DNA of 64,000 nucleotides from Dyella nitratireducens (GTDB taxonomy: Bacteria; Pseudomonadota; Gammaproteobacteria; Xanthomonadales; Rhodanobacteraceae), in NCBI RefSeq assembly GCF_014642835.1, contig NZ_BMJA01000001.1, positions 1,041,102-1,105,101 of the forward strand. Direction: 5' to 3'. This document shows positions 46,165 through 56,134 of the stretch, in pieces (position 1 is the stretch's first letter; every line of letters starts with the position of its first letter). Below the pieces are notes generated by a model. The model was not told the origin of the DNA. It did no database searches and worked only from the letters and a program-made list of their open reading frames with translations. The translations under genes and the position numbers were made by a program.

Positions 46165-47901
46165 TCAATCGAGCTTGAATGGATAGAGCGGTGGTAGCGG
46201 TGAGTCGTTTTCAGCTTTTTCGTCCTGCCGCCAGGCAAATCCCTTTCCGAAAATCGCGGCAAGGTCGATGCGCGCTTCCGCTGACACGCCGGCATATTGC
46301 TCGCGCTGCAGCAGTTCTATCGCCGCACGCTGTTCGTTGGACGCCAGGGCTTCGGCGACCTGCCCCAGATTGCGTACTGCCGGGCGCTCGGCGCGCGCCC
46401 AGGCAAGCAGGCGTCGCGCCTGCACGGAGCGATCATGGCCGCGTGCCGCATCCAGGAATGCCTGACGCAGTGCGCGCGTCGAATCGGCCGGTTCAGTGTG
46501 CGGCTTCGTCATCGCAACCATCGATAGGCGCTTGCGCTTGTAGAGCCACACGAAGATTGCCGTGCTCAACAACCACAGCGCGAGGCTGCCAAGAGCGATC
46601 CAGCGCCAAGGCGTGGACGACGCAACGACGGTTGCAGTTCCTGCGCCAGCTGGCGAAGCAGCTGGGCTTGCCGCGGCCACCGAAGGCGCTGCGACGGACT
46701 GCGTCGTCGAAGCTGCGGGTGCCGGCGCGCCATTGGCTGCCAGCACGGTCAAGGTGTGCGATGGAATCGTGGCGACTTTCTTCTGCCCGCTCTGCACATC
46801 GAACCATGTGAGTGTGATGGCTGGAATGGTCAGCGTGCCGGCGCGCTGCGGAATGATCGCGAAGCCACGCTCGCTATGGCCGGTGAGCCATTCACTATCG
46901 TCATGTGTCGTTGTCTTCGGTTGATCGGGATAGACCATGGCACCATCGATCGTCGGCAGACTCAACGACGGCAGCGCATCGCCTGACAAGCCTTGTGCAT
47001 CCACGCTCAGACGAAGATTGAGCGGCTGCCCGGCGGTGAGCTTGTCGTCGCTTGGCAGACCTTGCAGGCTGAGCGTCAAGGAGCGCGCAGGCAGCCATGT
47101 TGTCTGGCCCCAATCGACGGGCGGCGCCTGCACGTCGATCTTTACTTCGGGCGAATCCGCCGTGACAGGCGTGGTGTTACCGAACAGACCGCCTGGATTG
47201 AAAAAGCCACCCGGATCGTTGGGATTACCGCGATCGAGCATCTCACCCTGGAATTCGATGGATGGAACGACCAGCGAGCCGGCGTGCCGCGGCGTCAACG
47301 CATAGCGGCGCTCGACAACGCTGTAGTGACGCCCGTTGCGGTCCGCGCCATAAGTGATGTCGTTGCCCAGTTGCTGCAAGTCTGCACCGGTGACATCCGG
47401 ATTGGGCAAGTTGCCGCCGTTGAGATCGCCAGCGTAAAAGAGTCGTACGGTGTAGAGAATCTGCTGCCCGACGTAGATGTGATTGGCGCTTGCTTCAGCT
47501 TCGACGAATACGTCCTGGCCCGCATGCCCACCCGCCGTCGTATCGGGTGGTCCCACATGCAACGTCAGTGGATTGGTCTGACTGCCCGCTAAGTTCAACG
47601 ACGGAATCTGCAAATCACCTTGATGTTTGGGACGCAGCGCAACACCGATGATCAGCTCGGCGCTCTGCTTGCCGTTGATGACGCTGAGCGAGCTGCTGGT
47701 GGACGTACCCAATACTTCGAAATCGCGATCCAGGACGCTGAGATCCGGCGTGCTTGCCGTAACAGCGTCGCCGATATGCAGGTTGAGCGTTACGGTTTCG
47801 CCCAGATGCACATCGTTACGATCCAGCGTGGCCTGTACGCTCGCCGCCATGGCCGTCCATGGCAGCAGCAGGCACAGCCACAACAGCCAGCGGTACTTCA
47901 C
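46165..47901 (-). CDS. batD: BatD-family protein (aerotolerance operon)
   Basis: The product has 578 residues with a signal peptide (ending MAASVQA), repeated beta domains of the BatD type, a membrane helix at about 440-460, and a helical cytoplasmic tail. Last gene of the moxR-bat operon. BatD is thought to anchor the VWA complex across the periplasm. Confidence 0.88.
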   Translation of the reverse strand: MKYRWLLWLCLLLPWTAMAASVQATLDRNDVHLGETVTLNLHIGDAVTASTPDLSVLDRDFEVLGTSTSSSLSVINGKQSAELIIGVALRPKHQGDLQIPSLNLAGSQTNPLTLHVGPPDTTAGGHAGQDVFVEAEASANHIYVGQQILYTVRLFYAGDLNGGNLPNPDVTGADLQQLGNDITYGADRNGRHYSVVERRYALTPRHAGSLVVPSIEFQGEMLDRGNPNDPGGFFNPGGLFGNTTPVTADSPEVKIDVQAPPVDWGQTTWLPARSLTLSLQGLPSDDKLTAGQPLNLRLSVDAQGLSGDALPSLSLPTIDGAMVYPDQPKTTTHDDSEWLTGHSERGFAIIPQRAGTLTIPAITLTWFDVQSGQKKVATIPSHTLTVLAANGAPAPAASTTQSVAAPSVAAASPAASPAGAGTATVVASSTPWRWIALGSLALWLLSTAIFVWLYKRKRLSMVAMTKPHTEPADSTRALRQAFLDAARGHDRSVQARRLLAWARAERPAVRNLGQVAEALASNEQRAAIELLQREQYAGVSAEARIDLAAIFGKGFAWRQDEKAENDSPLPPLYPFKLD

Positions 47902-49865
47902 GGCTGGTCTCCTTCCACTGGTTGTGCACCCATGCGCTGACGATATTCCAACTCGAATTTTCTTCTCAGCAATGCGCCGGGATCGTCGGGTACGCGCTGC
48001 AAATCGCGGCGTATGTCATTGGGGAGCTTCGAGAGTGGATCATCGCTGTCAACGGCACCTAATTCATGCGCAGGCGAGGTGCCCGTTTTCTTTCGCGCAC
48101 TAGCCAGAGCCCGATCCATTTGCGCTTGCAGGCCTTGTTGCGCCTTTTCGGCCTGCGCCCGTTCACTGCTGGAGGCGGGAGCTGGGACTGGCTTGGATGC
48201 GTCTTGTGCCAGGGATTGGTTCATAGGGTGTTGCGCATCGGTTTCTTGCTGGCTGTTCGCTGCCGACGATTGGTTCTGCGCTCCGTTTTCCTGACTTGCA
48301 TCCGTCTGTCCATGCTGGCCGTTCTGATCTTGATCATTTTGGCGTTGATCACCTCCCTGTTGCTGCTGACCGGATTGACCGTTCTGCTGCCCCTGACTCT
48401 GCTGTTGCTGGCCAGGCGATTGTCCGCTCTGACCATTCTGGTTGTTCTGGCCGCCGTGCCCGCCCGAGTGCTGCTGTTGCGGCGAGGATGACGAAGCCTG
48501 CTGCTTGCGCATGGCCTCTTGCACAAGTTTGCGATTGGCTTGCGCATCTTCGTTGCGCGGATCAAGTCGCAGTGCGCGATCGTAAGCGTTGATCGCATCC
48601 TGGTAATGCCCAAGCCTGGCAAGCGCGTTACCCAGGTTGTAGGGCGCATCCACACCGTTGGCCTGTTCTAGCGCATGCGCCGCCGCTGCGTAATCCCCGG
48701 CGCGATAGGCTGCCGCACCTCGCCATGCAGGGTCCTGCGCAAGTCGCTGCGCCTTGGCGGCATCCCCCTGACGTAGCGCGCTGGCTGCTTGCTGATCCGG
48801 ACGCTGCCACCAATCACGCCAACCGGATGCCTTGGCGGTGGTGGGCAACATCGGCAGCAGGATCAAAGGGAGCATCAATACCCAGCCACGGCGGAAGGCC
48901 ATGGCGGCAACCAGCAGCAGCGGCAACAGCAACCACGGTCCCCGGTCTTGCCACGCATCGGCTTCCTGCCCCTCCGCCATGGATGCATGCTGTGCCGGAC
49001 GCAATACGCCATGCAAGGCAGCTATGTCGTCAGCGTTGTCACTCATCGCCACATAACGGCCGCCACCTGCAGCGGCTAGCGCGCGCAGGTTTTCATCGTT
49101 GCGGCGAGCCATGGCGATGTTGCCCTGGTCATCGTGCACAAAGCCGCCATCGGCACTGGCGATGGGAGCACCTTGCGCCGTGCCAACGCCCAGCACGGAA
49201 ACGTGCACGCCTGAAGATAGCGCTGCGCGCGCGGCGGCTTGCGCTGCAGCGTCGACATCATCCGTCACCAGCACAATCGAGCCGCTGGCGAGCTTGGCAT
49301 CGTGAATCAGTTGCACGCCTTGTTGGATAGCTTGCGCAGCATTGTCGCCGTCGACCGGCATGACGTCCGGCGACATGGCTTCCAGCAATGCCTCCAGGCT
49401 GTGCGCATCGCTGCTCAGTGGCGCCACGACGAAAGACTGGCCGGCATAGCCAATCAGCGCATTTAAGCCATCCTGATTGGCCATCAGCAGATCGCGCACC
49501 TTGTAGCGTGCGCGTTCAATGCGGCTGGGTTGCACATCGTGCGCCAGCATGTGCTGCGACAGTGAAAGCGCTACGACCTGCGCAGCACGATCGTTGAACA
49601 TCGGCTCCGTCACACGACTCCATGTGGGACCGGCCAAGGCCAGTACACCCAGCGTCCAACCCAGTGCGAGCAATCCCGAAGGAGCGCGGGTATGACGCAT
49701 CTCGCCGCCCATCAGATGTGGCAAGAGTTCCGGATCAGCCAGTCGACTGAGTGCACGTTGTGAAGCATCGCCGCGCGCGCCGAACCAGATCAGCAGCGGA
49801 AGTGCCAGCAACCCAAATAACCACAACGGCTGCAAGAAATGGAATGAGTGCAGGGCTTCGATCAT
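47898..49865 (-). CDS. BatB-BatC fusion: VWA plus TPR protein
   Basis: The product is 655 residues; ATG 49865 overlaps the batA stop (ATGA). It has N-terminal membrane helices, a VWA domain (about 85-290), another membrane segment, then TPR repeats (GNALARLGHYQDAINAYDRALRL). A long Gln/Gly/Ser/Asn-rich low-complexity tract follows, then a charged C-terminus. BatB and BatC are separate genes in Bacteroides-type operons. Function is an inner-membrane complex linked to stress or envelope integrity. Confidence 0.85.
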   Translation of the reverse strand: MIEALHSFHFLQPLWLFGLLALPLLIWFGARGDASQRALSRLADPELLPHLMGGEMRHTRAPSGLLALGWTLGVLALAGPTWSRVTEPMFNDRAAQVVALSLSQHMLAHDVQPSRIERARYKVRDLLMANQDGLNALIGYAGQSFVVAPLSSDAHSLEALLEAMSPDVMPVDGDNAAQAIQQGVQLIHDAKLASGSIVLVTDDVDAAAQAAARAALSSGVHVSVLGVGTAQGAPIASADGGFVHDDQGNIAMARRNDENLRALAAAGGGRYVAMSDNADDIAALHGVLRPAQHASMAEGQEADAWQDRGPWLLLPLLLVAAMAFRRGWVLMLPLILLPMLPTTAKASGWRDWWQRPDQQAASALRQGDAAKAQRLAQDPAWRGAAAYRAGDYAAAAHALEQANGVDAPYNLGNALARLGHYQDAINAYDRALRLDPRNEDAQANRKLVQEAMRKQQASSSSPQQQHSGGHGGQNNQNGQSGQSPGQQQQSQGQQNGQSGQQQQGGDQRQNDQDQNGQHGQTDASQENGAQNQSSAANSQQETDAQHPMNQSLAQDASKPVPAPASSSERAQAEKAQQGLQAQMDRALASARKKTGTSPAHELGAVDSDDPLSKLPNDIRRDLQRVPDDPGALLRRKFELEYRQRMGAQPVEGDQP

Positions 49866-50839
49866 GCGCCGACTCCTTTCCAGCGCGGCCACAGCAAGCC
49901 CAGCAGCAGGCAGACACCAGCCACAGCGAGCGGCACGCGGAACAGCTCATGATGCAAACGAAATTCGCGTCCCTGCTGCGGCATGGGCTCCAAGGCATCG
50001 ATAGCGCGATAGGCGTCAGCAAGCTGATTGCCATCCGTAGCGCGATAAAATTGGCCGCCGGTTTCATGCGCCATGTAGGTGAGCATGTCCGCATCCAGAT
50101 CGGCCGACGGATTGACCACGCTGTTACCGAACAAGCCTGGCACGACCATGCGCGTAGCACCGATACCGATGGTATAGATGCGCACACCGGCAGCCTTGGC
50201 CGCACGCGCTGCGTCTTGGGGCGAAATGCTGCCGGAATTATTCACGCCATCCGTCAGCAGAATCAGCACGCGCGCCTGTTCCGGCAATGCGGCCAAGCGT
50301 TTCACGGCGACGGCGATCGCGTCGCCGATAGCGGTCTCCGTGCCAGGCAATCCAACCGTGGCGGTTTGCAATTGCGCACGGACGGCTTTGAGATCATACG
50401 TAAGCGGCGTCACCAGAAACGCGTGCGTGCCGAACAAAACCAGACCAAGTTCGTCACCACTGCGGCGTGAAATAAAGTCACCCGCGATGGCCTCCACTGC
50501 ACCGAAGCGGCTCAACTGTTGACCGCCCAACACCATATCGGGTGTTTCCATGCTGCCGGAAAGATCGACCGCCAGCATCATGGCGCGACCACTATGTGTT
50601 TGCGCTTGCGGCGGCCCGATCACTTGCGGCCTTGCGGCGGCGGCGAGCAGAGCAAGCCAACCGAGCACCAGCAACCAAGATGCCGCACTGCGCGTCGATG
50701 GATGGCCGCTCACAGCCCAGGACAGTGAGGCATGCGGCAAGCGTAGAGCCAGTCCTGGCGATGCAGGTTTCAGGATGCGCCAGATCAGCCACGGTAACGG
50801 CAGCAGCCCAAAAACCCACGGCCATGCGAATTCAGGCAT
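49862..50839 (-). CDS. batA: BatA-type VWA-domain membrane protein
   Basis: The product has 325 residues with two N-terminal membrane helices, a VWA domain with MIDAS motif DLSGSM and later TDGVNNSG, and a C-terminal helix. Overlaps both neighbours. Confidence 0.88.
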   Translation of the reverse strand: MPEFAWPWVFGLLPLPWLIWRILKPASPGLALRLPHASLSWAVSGHPSTRSAASWLLVLGWLALLAAAARPQVIGPPQAQTHSGRAMMLAVDLSGSMETPDMVLGGQQLSRFGAVEAIAGDFISRRSGDELGLVLFGTHAFLVTPLTYDLKAVRAQLQTATVGLPGTETAIGDAIAVAVKRLAALPEQARVLILLTDGVNNSGSISPQDAARAAKAAGVRIYTIGIGATRMVVPGLFGNSVVNPSADLDADMLTYMAHETGGQFYRATDGNQLADAYRAIDALEPMPQQGREFRLHHELFRVPLAVAGVCLLLGLLWPRWKGVGA

Positions 50840-51329
50840 GGCTCTTCTCCAGGGGTTTCACATGCCGCCACGCGGCTTGAAGCCAACGGTGGACAGCCCC
50901 TTCGATGGCGGTTCGGTCGAAGGTCGCGTATGGCTGGTACATGCGCGCTTCGAGCGTCATCAATGTGTCGAGGGTGGCATCGTCGACCGGTACTTGTGCC
51001 AAGGTTTGTCGCCATGGGTCGCCTTGCAGATGGTGCGCATCGGCGGCGTAACGCCATGCGGCTCTACGCAACAGCTGGTGCAAGGAGGTGGCATAAGCAA
51101 CATCATCATGAGCATGGCGATCCGCCAATTGCCGGATTTCCGTCAAAACCCGCGCTCGCCAGAGACGTGCACGCCGCGCTCGACGATAAAGCAGATATCC
51201 AGCCATTAGCGCGCCACAAACAACGGCCAGCAATACCCACCATCCTGGCGCAGGCGGCCACCACGATGGATTGGGCGGTAGATGGATATCGCGCAACGGC
51301 AGGGGCTCTTGCGGAAGTTGCATGCTCAT
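50832..51329 (-). CDS. DUF4381 family protein of bat operon
   Basis: The product has 165 residues with a proline/Trp-rich start, one membrane helix (GWWVLLAVVCGALMAGYLLY) and a soluble helical C-terminal domain. This family occurs regularly between DUF58 and batA genes. Confidence 0.85.
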   Translation of the reverse strand: MSMQLPQEPLPLRDIHLPPNPSWWPPAPGWWVLLAVVCGALMAGYLLYRRARRARLWRARVLTEIRQLADRHAHDDVAYATSLHQLLRRAAWRYAADAHHLQGDPWRQTLAQVPVDDATLDTLMTLEARMYQPYATFDRTAIEGAVHRWLQAAWRHVKPLEKSHA

Positions 51330-52258
51330 CGCCGCCCCCCGGCATTGCGCAGCAGTGCGCTGACCGCATCCAGCGGATCGGCAGCAGTGTCGACGACGCG
51401 ATAGGGAATGCCGAGCGACATGGCTATCGCTGCGAGTCTTGCTTGCCCTTCACCCAGGCTTTGCTGGAAAGCTTCACGCTGATGCACCGATTGCAGCATC
51501 AACCGTCGTCGTTCGCCGTGATGTTCAACCGGATAATTGCCCGCTGGCGCTGGCTGCAGCTCCAGCGCATCGGCAACGATCAACGTACGTACCGCGGTAT
51601 GGCGCATCATTTCGATGAGACGATCACGCGCAGCCTGATCGCTGCTTTGCCCATCGCTGATCAGCAACACACGATTGGCACCTTGCTGGAGTTTGATCAC
51701 ATGCTGGAGTGCTTGTGACAGCAGCTGGTTTTGTCCGGAAGCCACGGCGTCGTATTTTGCCAGCATCCCACACACATCCAGTGCACCACGCAAACCGCCA
51801 CGCGGACGTTGCAGATGGCTGTTTTCACCGAACACCATCAATCCCACGCGCTCACCGGCCTTCACTGCATGCCATGCAGCCAAGGCTGCGGCACGTGCCG
51901 CCTGCACGGACTTGAAGCGCACGCGCGTGCCAAAGCGCATGCTCGGATGCTGGTCGACCAGAATCAGCAGTTGGCCTTCACGTTCCTCCTGAAACAGCTT
52001 GGTATGCAGGCGACCGCTGCGCGCGGTCAAACGCCAATCCATGCGGCGTACATCGTCGCCGGGCTGATAGGCGCGGGATTCAGCGTAATCCATGCCGCGG
52101 CCATAGAGACGGCTGGTTTGCGTTCCCACTCGCGTGGCGCGGCTATCCTGCGGCGGCATGCGCAGCCTTGCCACGCGGCCGCGCAAGGCGATCAACTCCG
52201 CCAACGAAACGCTGACGCGTCCATCGCCATCCATTTGATTCGACACGATGGCGTTCAC
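51326..52258 (-). CDS. DUF58 domain protein (VWA-like)
   Basis: The product has 310 residues. The DUF58 signature YAESRAYQPGDDVRRMDWRL is followed by a VWA-like fold (LILVDQHPSMRFG). The GTG start overlaps the moxR stop (GTGA); ATG 52234 is an alternative. It acts with the MoxR ATPase. Confidence 0.88.
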   Translation of the reverse strand: MNAIVSNQMDGDGRVSVSLAELIALRGRVARLRMPPQDSRATRVGTQTSRLYGRGMDYAESRAYQPGDDVRRMDWRLTARSGRLHTKLFQEEREGQLLILVDQHPSMRFGTRVRFKSVQAARAAALAAWHAVKAGERVGLMVFGENSHLQRPRGGLRGALDVCGMLAKYDAVASGQNQLLSQALQHVIKLQQGANRVLLISDGQSSDQAARDRLIEMMRHTAVRTLIVADALELQPAPAGNYPVEHHGERRRLMLQSVHQREAFQQSLGEGQARLAAIAMSLGIPYRVVDTAADPLDAVSALLRNAGGRR

Positions 52259-53250
52259 GGCAATGGAACGAGATCCAGCAACCGGTTGATGACCTTCTCA
52301 CTGCGGATGCCTTCGGCTTCCGCTTCATAGCTGAGCAGCACGCGATGACGTAGCACTTCGTACGCGATGGCATGCACGTCTTCCGGCAACGCAAAATCGC
52401 GTCCACTCAGCCATGCATGCGCCCGTGCGCAACGGTCCAGCGCAATGGTGGCACGCGGGCTTGCGCCCCAGGCAATCCAGCGTTTGAGTTCGGGGCCGTA
52501 TTGGCCCGCATCGCGTGTAGCGAGCACCAGTTGCGCCAGGTATTGCTCCAAGGCGGGCGCTACATGCACGCTGAGCACGGCTCTACGTGCAGCAAAGACA
52601 TCTTCCTGCGTCACTAGCGCTGAGGTAGGAACGGATGCATGTACCGGCCTGCTCGCCTGCTCCCGGGCGAGGCGCAGAATGGCCAACTCAGCCGCTGCGT
52701 CGGGATAACTGATGGTCACGTGCATGACGAAGCGGTCGAGCTGGGCCTCGGGCAGTGCAAACGTGCCTTCCTGCTCGATCGGATTTTGCGTCGCCATCAC
52801 CATGAACAAATCGGGTAGCGGCCAGGTATTGCGACCCACGGTGATCTGCCGCTCCGCCATCGCTTCCAGCAACGCCGACTGTACCTTTGCCGGTGCGCGA
52901 TTGATCTCATCGGCCAGCACGATGTTGTGGAACAGCGGACCACGCTCGAATTCGAACGTACCGGACTGAGGCCGGAATACGTCGGTGCCAGTGAGGTCGG
53001 CGGGGAGCAAATCCGGCGTGAATTGCACACGATGAAAGTCGGCGGCAATGCGGTTGGCCAAGGCCTTTACGGCCGTCGTCTTGGCCAGACCCGGTGCACC
53101 TTCGACCAGAAGATGGCCATCCGCCAGCAAGGCGATCAGCAGACAGTCGATGAGCCGCGGTTGGCCGATGATCTGTTGCCTCAGATCGTCGCGAAGGCGG
53201 GAAAACGCTTGTTGCAGATGCCCGGGTGTGGGAATTTGGGGCATGTCCAT
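52255..53250 (-). CDS. moxR: MoxR-family AAA+ ATPase
   Basis: The product is 331 residues from MDMPQIPTPGHLQQ. Walker A is EGAPGLAKTT, Walker B VLADEINRAPAKVQ, and sensor 1 MATQNPIEQEGTF. First gene of the moxR-DUF58-DUF4381-batA-batBC-batD operon. It is thought to remodel the VWA proteins. Confidence 0.93.
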   Translation of the reverse strand: MDMPQIPTPGHLQQAFSRLRDDLRQQIIGQPRLIDCLLIALLADGHLLVEGAPGLAKTTAVKALANRIAADFHRVQFTPDLLPADLTGTDVFRPQSGTFEFERGPLFHNIVLADEINRAPAKVQSALLEAMAERQITVGRNTWPLPDLFMVMATQNPIEQEGTFALPEAQLDRFVMHVTISYPDAAAELAILRLAREQASRPVHASVPTSALVTQEDVFAARRAVLSVHVAPALEQYLAQLVLATRDAGQYGPELKRWIAWGASPRATIALDRCARAHAWLSGRDFALPEDVHAIAYEVLRHRVLLSYEAEAEGIRSEKVINRLLDLVPLP

Positions 53251-53329
53251 CCGAAAATCCTGTACTTCTTGGTGAGGGCTGAGACCACAAGGCTGTAGGA
53301 AAGTTTGGCCGCTTGTCCGCCACAAAGCA

Positions 53330-53357
53330 AAAGGGGCGGCACACTGGCCGCCCCTTT
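53330..53357 (-). terminator. Terminator of the pil operon
   Basis: The 11-bp stem AAAGGGGCGGC/GCCGCCCCTTT has a 6-base loop and lies just beyond the pilQ stop, with short A and T runs at its ends. Confidence 0.75.
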
Positions 53358-53379
53358 GGTTTGTCATACAAGTCCGCGC

Positions 53380-55581
53380 TTATTGCAGGCTGTCGCTGAG
53401 GATGCGCGGCGTCACGAAGATCAGCAGTTCGTCCTTGTCGTTGACGCGCTGGGTGCTGCGGAACAGGAAGCCGACACCGGGGATGTCGCCCAGCCACGGC
53501 ACCTTGTTGATGTTGTCGGTCTTGCTGATTTCATAGATGCCACCCAGCACCACCGTCTGGCCGTTATCCACCAGCACCGAGGTGTTGAGCGAGCGCGTAT
53601 CGATCACCGGCACCTGGCCGCTGCCCGGCACGGTGATGTAGTTGTGCAGCGAGTCCTTGTTCACGTTGATCGCCAGATAAACGCGATTGTCGGCAGTAAT
53701 GGTTGGTGTGACCTTGAGTTCCAGCACGGCATCCTTGAAGGCCACCGTCGCTGTACCGCTGGCACCGCCGCCGCCCACGCTGTTCTGGTAGGTGACGTAG
53801 CCGATTTCCTGACCTTGCCGGATGTCCGCTTCCTGTTGATTGGCGGTGATCACGCGTGGGCTGGATACCAGCTGGCTGCGCCCTTCCGCCTGTGACGCGG
53901 ACAGTTCCAGGTCCAACGCGTAATTCTTGCCAAGGATCGCGGCAGCAATGGTCGAGGCAGTACCCGTGGTCGGCGTGGCAGGCAGGTTGACCTGCTGGTA
54001 GTTCTGCAGACCGTTGTAAGTGGTCGTGGTGGTGCCACTCGACGAGGCGGGCAGAAGGCCGCTGCCCAACGACAGCTGCTGGCCGCTCGGATTGATGTGC
54101 GTAGCATTGATGCCCCATTGAACACCCAAATCACGCTCGAAATCATCGGTCGCGATCACAATGCGCGATTCGATCAGCACCTGCTGCACAGGACGATCCA
54201 ATTCAGCAACGATCGCACGTATCTCAGCGGTCTTTTCGGCCGTGTCGTTGAGCAGCAACGTGTTGGTGCGCTGGTCGAAGGTAACGCTGCCGCGCGGCGA
54301 GAGGAAGCCGCGATGCTCGCTGGCACCACTTGTTCCACCGCCACCACCACCCGTGCTCTGTTGAGCACCCGTCGTCAGCAACTTAGCAATATCCTGCGCC
54401 TTGCCATAGCTGATCGGAATATACGTGGTGACCAGCGGTGCGGTGTCCTGCGCCTTGAAGCGCGCGTCGGCCAGACTTTGTTCGTAATCGGCCAACTCCT
54501 TCTGCGGAGCAATCCAGATCACGTTGCCGTCGCGACGCTTATCCAGATCCTTGGCGCGCAGGATCACATCCAGCGCCTGGTCCCATGGCACGTTCACCAA
54601 ACGCAGCGTAACGCTGCCACCCACTGTGTCGGAAGCCACCAAGTTCAGGCCCGACACATCAGCCAACAGCTGCAAGGCCGAACGCACCGGAATGTCCTGG
54701 AAGTTGAAAGTCACTCGACTTCCCGTGTAGACCGGTTGCGCCATGGAAGCAGGATTGGTGTTCTTCGAGTCCTGCTTCTTCGGCGTCACCTCGACCACGT
54801 ACTGATTGCCGGTCTGGTAGGAAGACACGTCCACATCGCCGCTGTAGGCGATATCGACCCGTGCGCCGTTCGGCGTGGACTTCGGTGAAACCGACTGCAC
54901 CGGCGTGGCGAAGTCGAGCACATTCAAGCGCTGCGCTTGGCTGGCCGGGAGTTGTGCGTTGGTGACATCCACGGAGATGTCGCCATTTTCGCGATGCATG
55001 TTCGCATTGGCGCCGGCACCGCTGAAGTTGATCAGCACGCGACCGGAGCCGTTGGGGCCACGCTGGAAGTCGATGTTGCTGACCGCCGGGCCGTTAAGCG
55101 CTGATGGCAGTGCCTTCGATGGATCGATGGTCGCTGCCGTCGTCACCGGCTGTGATTGCGTACCGTTGTTAACCACCAGGACCAGGCTATTGCCTTCCAC
55201 ACGCGACTTGTAAGTCGATGCTTGCATCAGCTCGACCACGACACGGGTGCGGCCGCCAGCAGCTATCGCCGATACACCCGTCGTGGTGCCTACGCCGATG
55301 TCCTGATGGCGAGCCGCATCATTCGTGGTGTCCGGAAAATCGATCGCGATGCGCGGTGGCGTTTCGGTCGTGAAGATATTGGGCTGCGGCACCTGATTGC
55401 TGTCGAAGCTCATACGCAGCTCGATGCGTCCGCCCGACAGGGTCTTGTAGGTGATGTTCTGCAGCGTGCTAGCCGTGGCGGCGGTCGCCCAGACGGCAGC
55501 ACCCAGCGCCACGATGGTCATCAGGCAACGGCTGGCCAGGTGCATGGCGCGACTCCGGACTGGTTGATTGAGATTAGTCAT
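53380..55581 (-). CDS. pilQ: Type IV pilus secretin PilQ
   Basis: The product is 733 residues from MTNLNQPVRSR with a signal peptide (ending ATAASTLQ). It has AMIN domains (about 25-260), an STN/N0 domain (VTFNFQDIPVRSALQLLADV), an N1 domain, and a secretin domain ending WLGDIPGVGFLFRSTQRVND. It forms the outer-membrane channel for pili. Confidence 0.95.
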   Translation of the reverse strand: MTNLNQPVRSRAMHLASRCLMTIVALGAAVWATAATASTLQNITYKTLSGGRIELRMSFDSNQVPQPNIFTTETPPRIAIDFPDTTNDAARHQDIGVGTTTGVSAIAAGGRTRVVVELMQASTYKSRVEGNSLVLVVNNGTQSQPVTTAATIDPSKALPSALNGPAVSNIDFQRGPNGSGRVLINFSGAGANANMHRENGDISVDVTNAQLPASQAQRLNVLDFATPVQSVSPKSTPNGARVDIAYSGDVDVSSYQTGNQYVVEVTPKKQDSKNTNPASMAQPVYTGSRVTFNFQDIPVRSALQLLADVSGLNLVASDTVGGSVTLRLVNVPWDQALDVILRAKDLDKRRDGNVIWIAPQKELADYEQSLADARFKAQDTAPLVTTYIPISYGKAQDIAKLLTTGAQQSTGGGGGGTSGASEHRGFLSPRGSVTFDQRTNTLLLNDTAEKTAEIRAIVAELDRPVQQVLIESRIVIATDDFERDLGVQWGINATHINPSGQQLSLGSGLLPASSSGTTTTTYNGLQNYQQVNLPATPTTGTASTIAAAILGKNYALDLELSASQAEGRSQLVSSPRVITANQQEADIRQGQEIGYVTYQNSVGGGGASGTATVAFKDAVLELKVTPTITADNRVYLAINVNKDSLHNYITVPGSGQVPVIDTRSLNTSVLVDNGQTVVLGGIYEISKTDNINKVPWLGDIPGVGFLFRSTQRVNDKDELLIFVTPRILSDSLQ

Positions 55582-55600
55582 TGCATCAGCCCCTGTATTC

Positions 55601-56134
55601 CTATTTCGCCTCAAGCGCGATGCTGGCCGGACGTTCCATCCAGCCGCCATTGCCGTTGGAAACCAATTCGACCAGGTCGACGTGGTCACCGGTGATAGCG
55701 GTGACGCGCCCGTAGTTCTGGCCCATGTATTCGTTGCTGTGCACGCGGTGGATCACTCCGCCGGGGTCTTTGATAAGAGCTTCCATGGTGGAACCAGCAC
55801 CGATCGTGCCAACCATCCTCAGGCTATCCAGCGAGTAGGCTTCCAGCGGTTGTCGCGGACGACCTTCATCCGGACGCGGACCGTTGCCCTGATTCAATTC
55901 GTCCTGGCTGGGGCTGAACGGGTCGCGCTTGTCCTGGTCGTTGTAGGTGAAGGTTTCGAAGGTCTTGATCACCGGCAGCGCAGGAATCGGCGCACCACGT
56001 TTGGCTTTCTCCTGCGCAACCCATTCACGCAAGTCGGACATGCCGCGCGTACAACCCGTCAGCGTGAGCGCGGTGGCGATCATCAGCGACAGCTTCACCA
56101 GGTGAGCTGGCTTCATGGCAGTCATGACTCTCAT
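55601..56134 (-). CDS. pilP: Pilus assembly lipoprotein PilP
   Basis: The product has 177 residues; ATG 56134 overlaps the pilO stop (ATGA), with ATG 56116 as an alternative. Lipobox LTLTGC. The C-terminal beta-domain (RMVGTIGAGSTMEALIKDPG) binds PilQ. Confidence 0.93.
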   Translation of the reverse strand: MRVMTAMKPAHLVKLSLMIATALTLTGCTRGMSDLREWVAQEKAKRGAPIPALPVIKTFETFTYNDQDKRDPFSPSQDELNQGNGPRPDEGRPRQPLEAYSLDSLRMVGTIGAGSTMEALIKDPGGVIHRVHSNEYMGQNYGRVTAITGDHVDLVELVSNGNGGWMERPASIALEAK

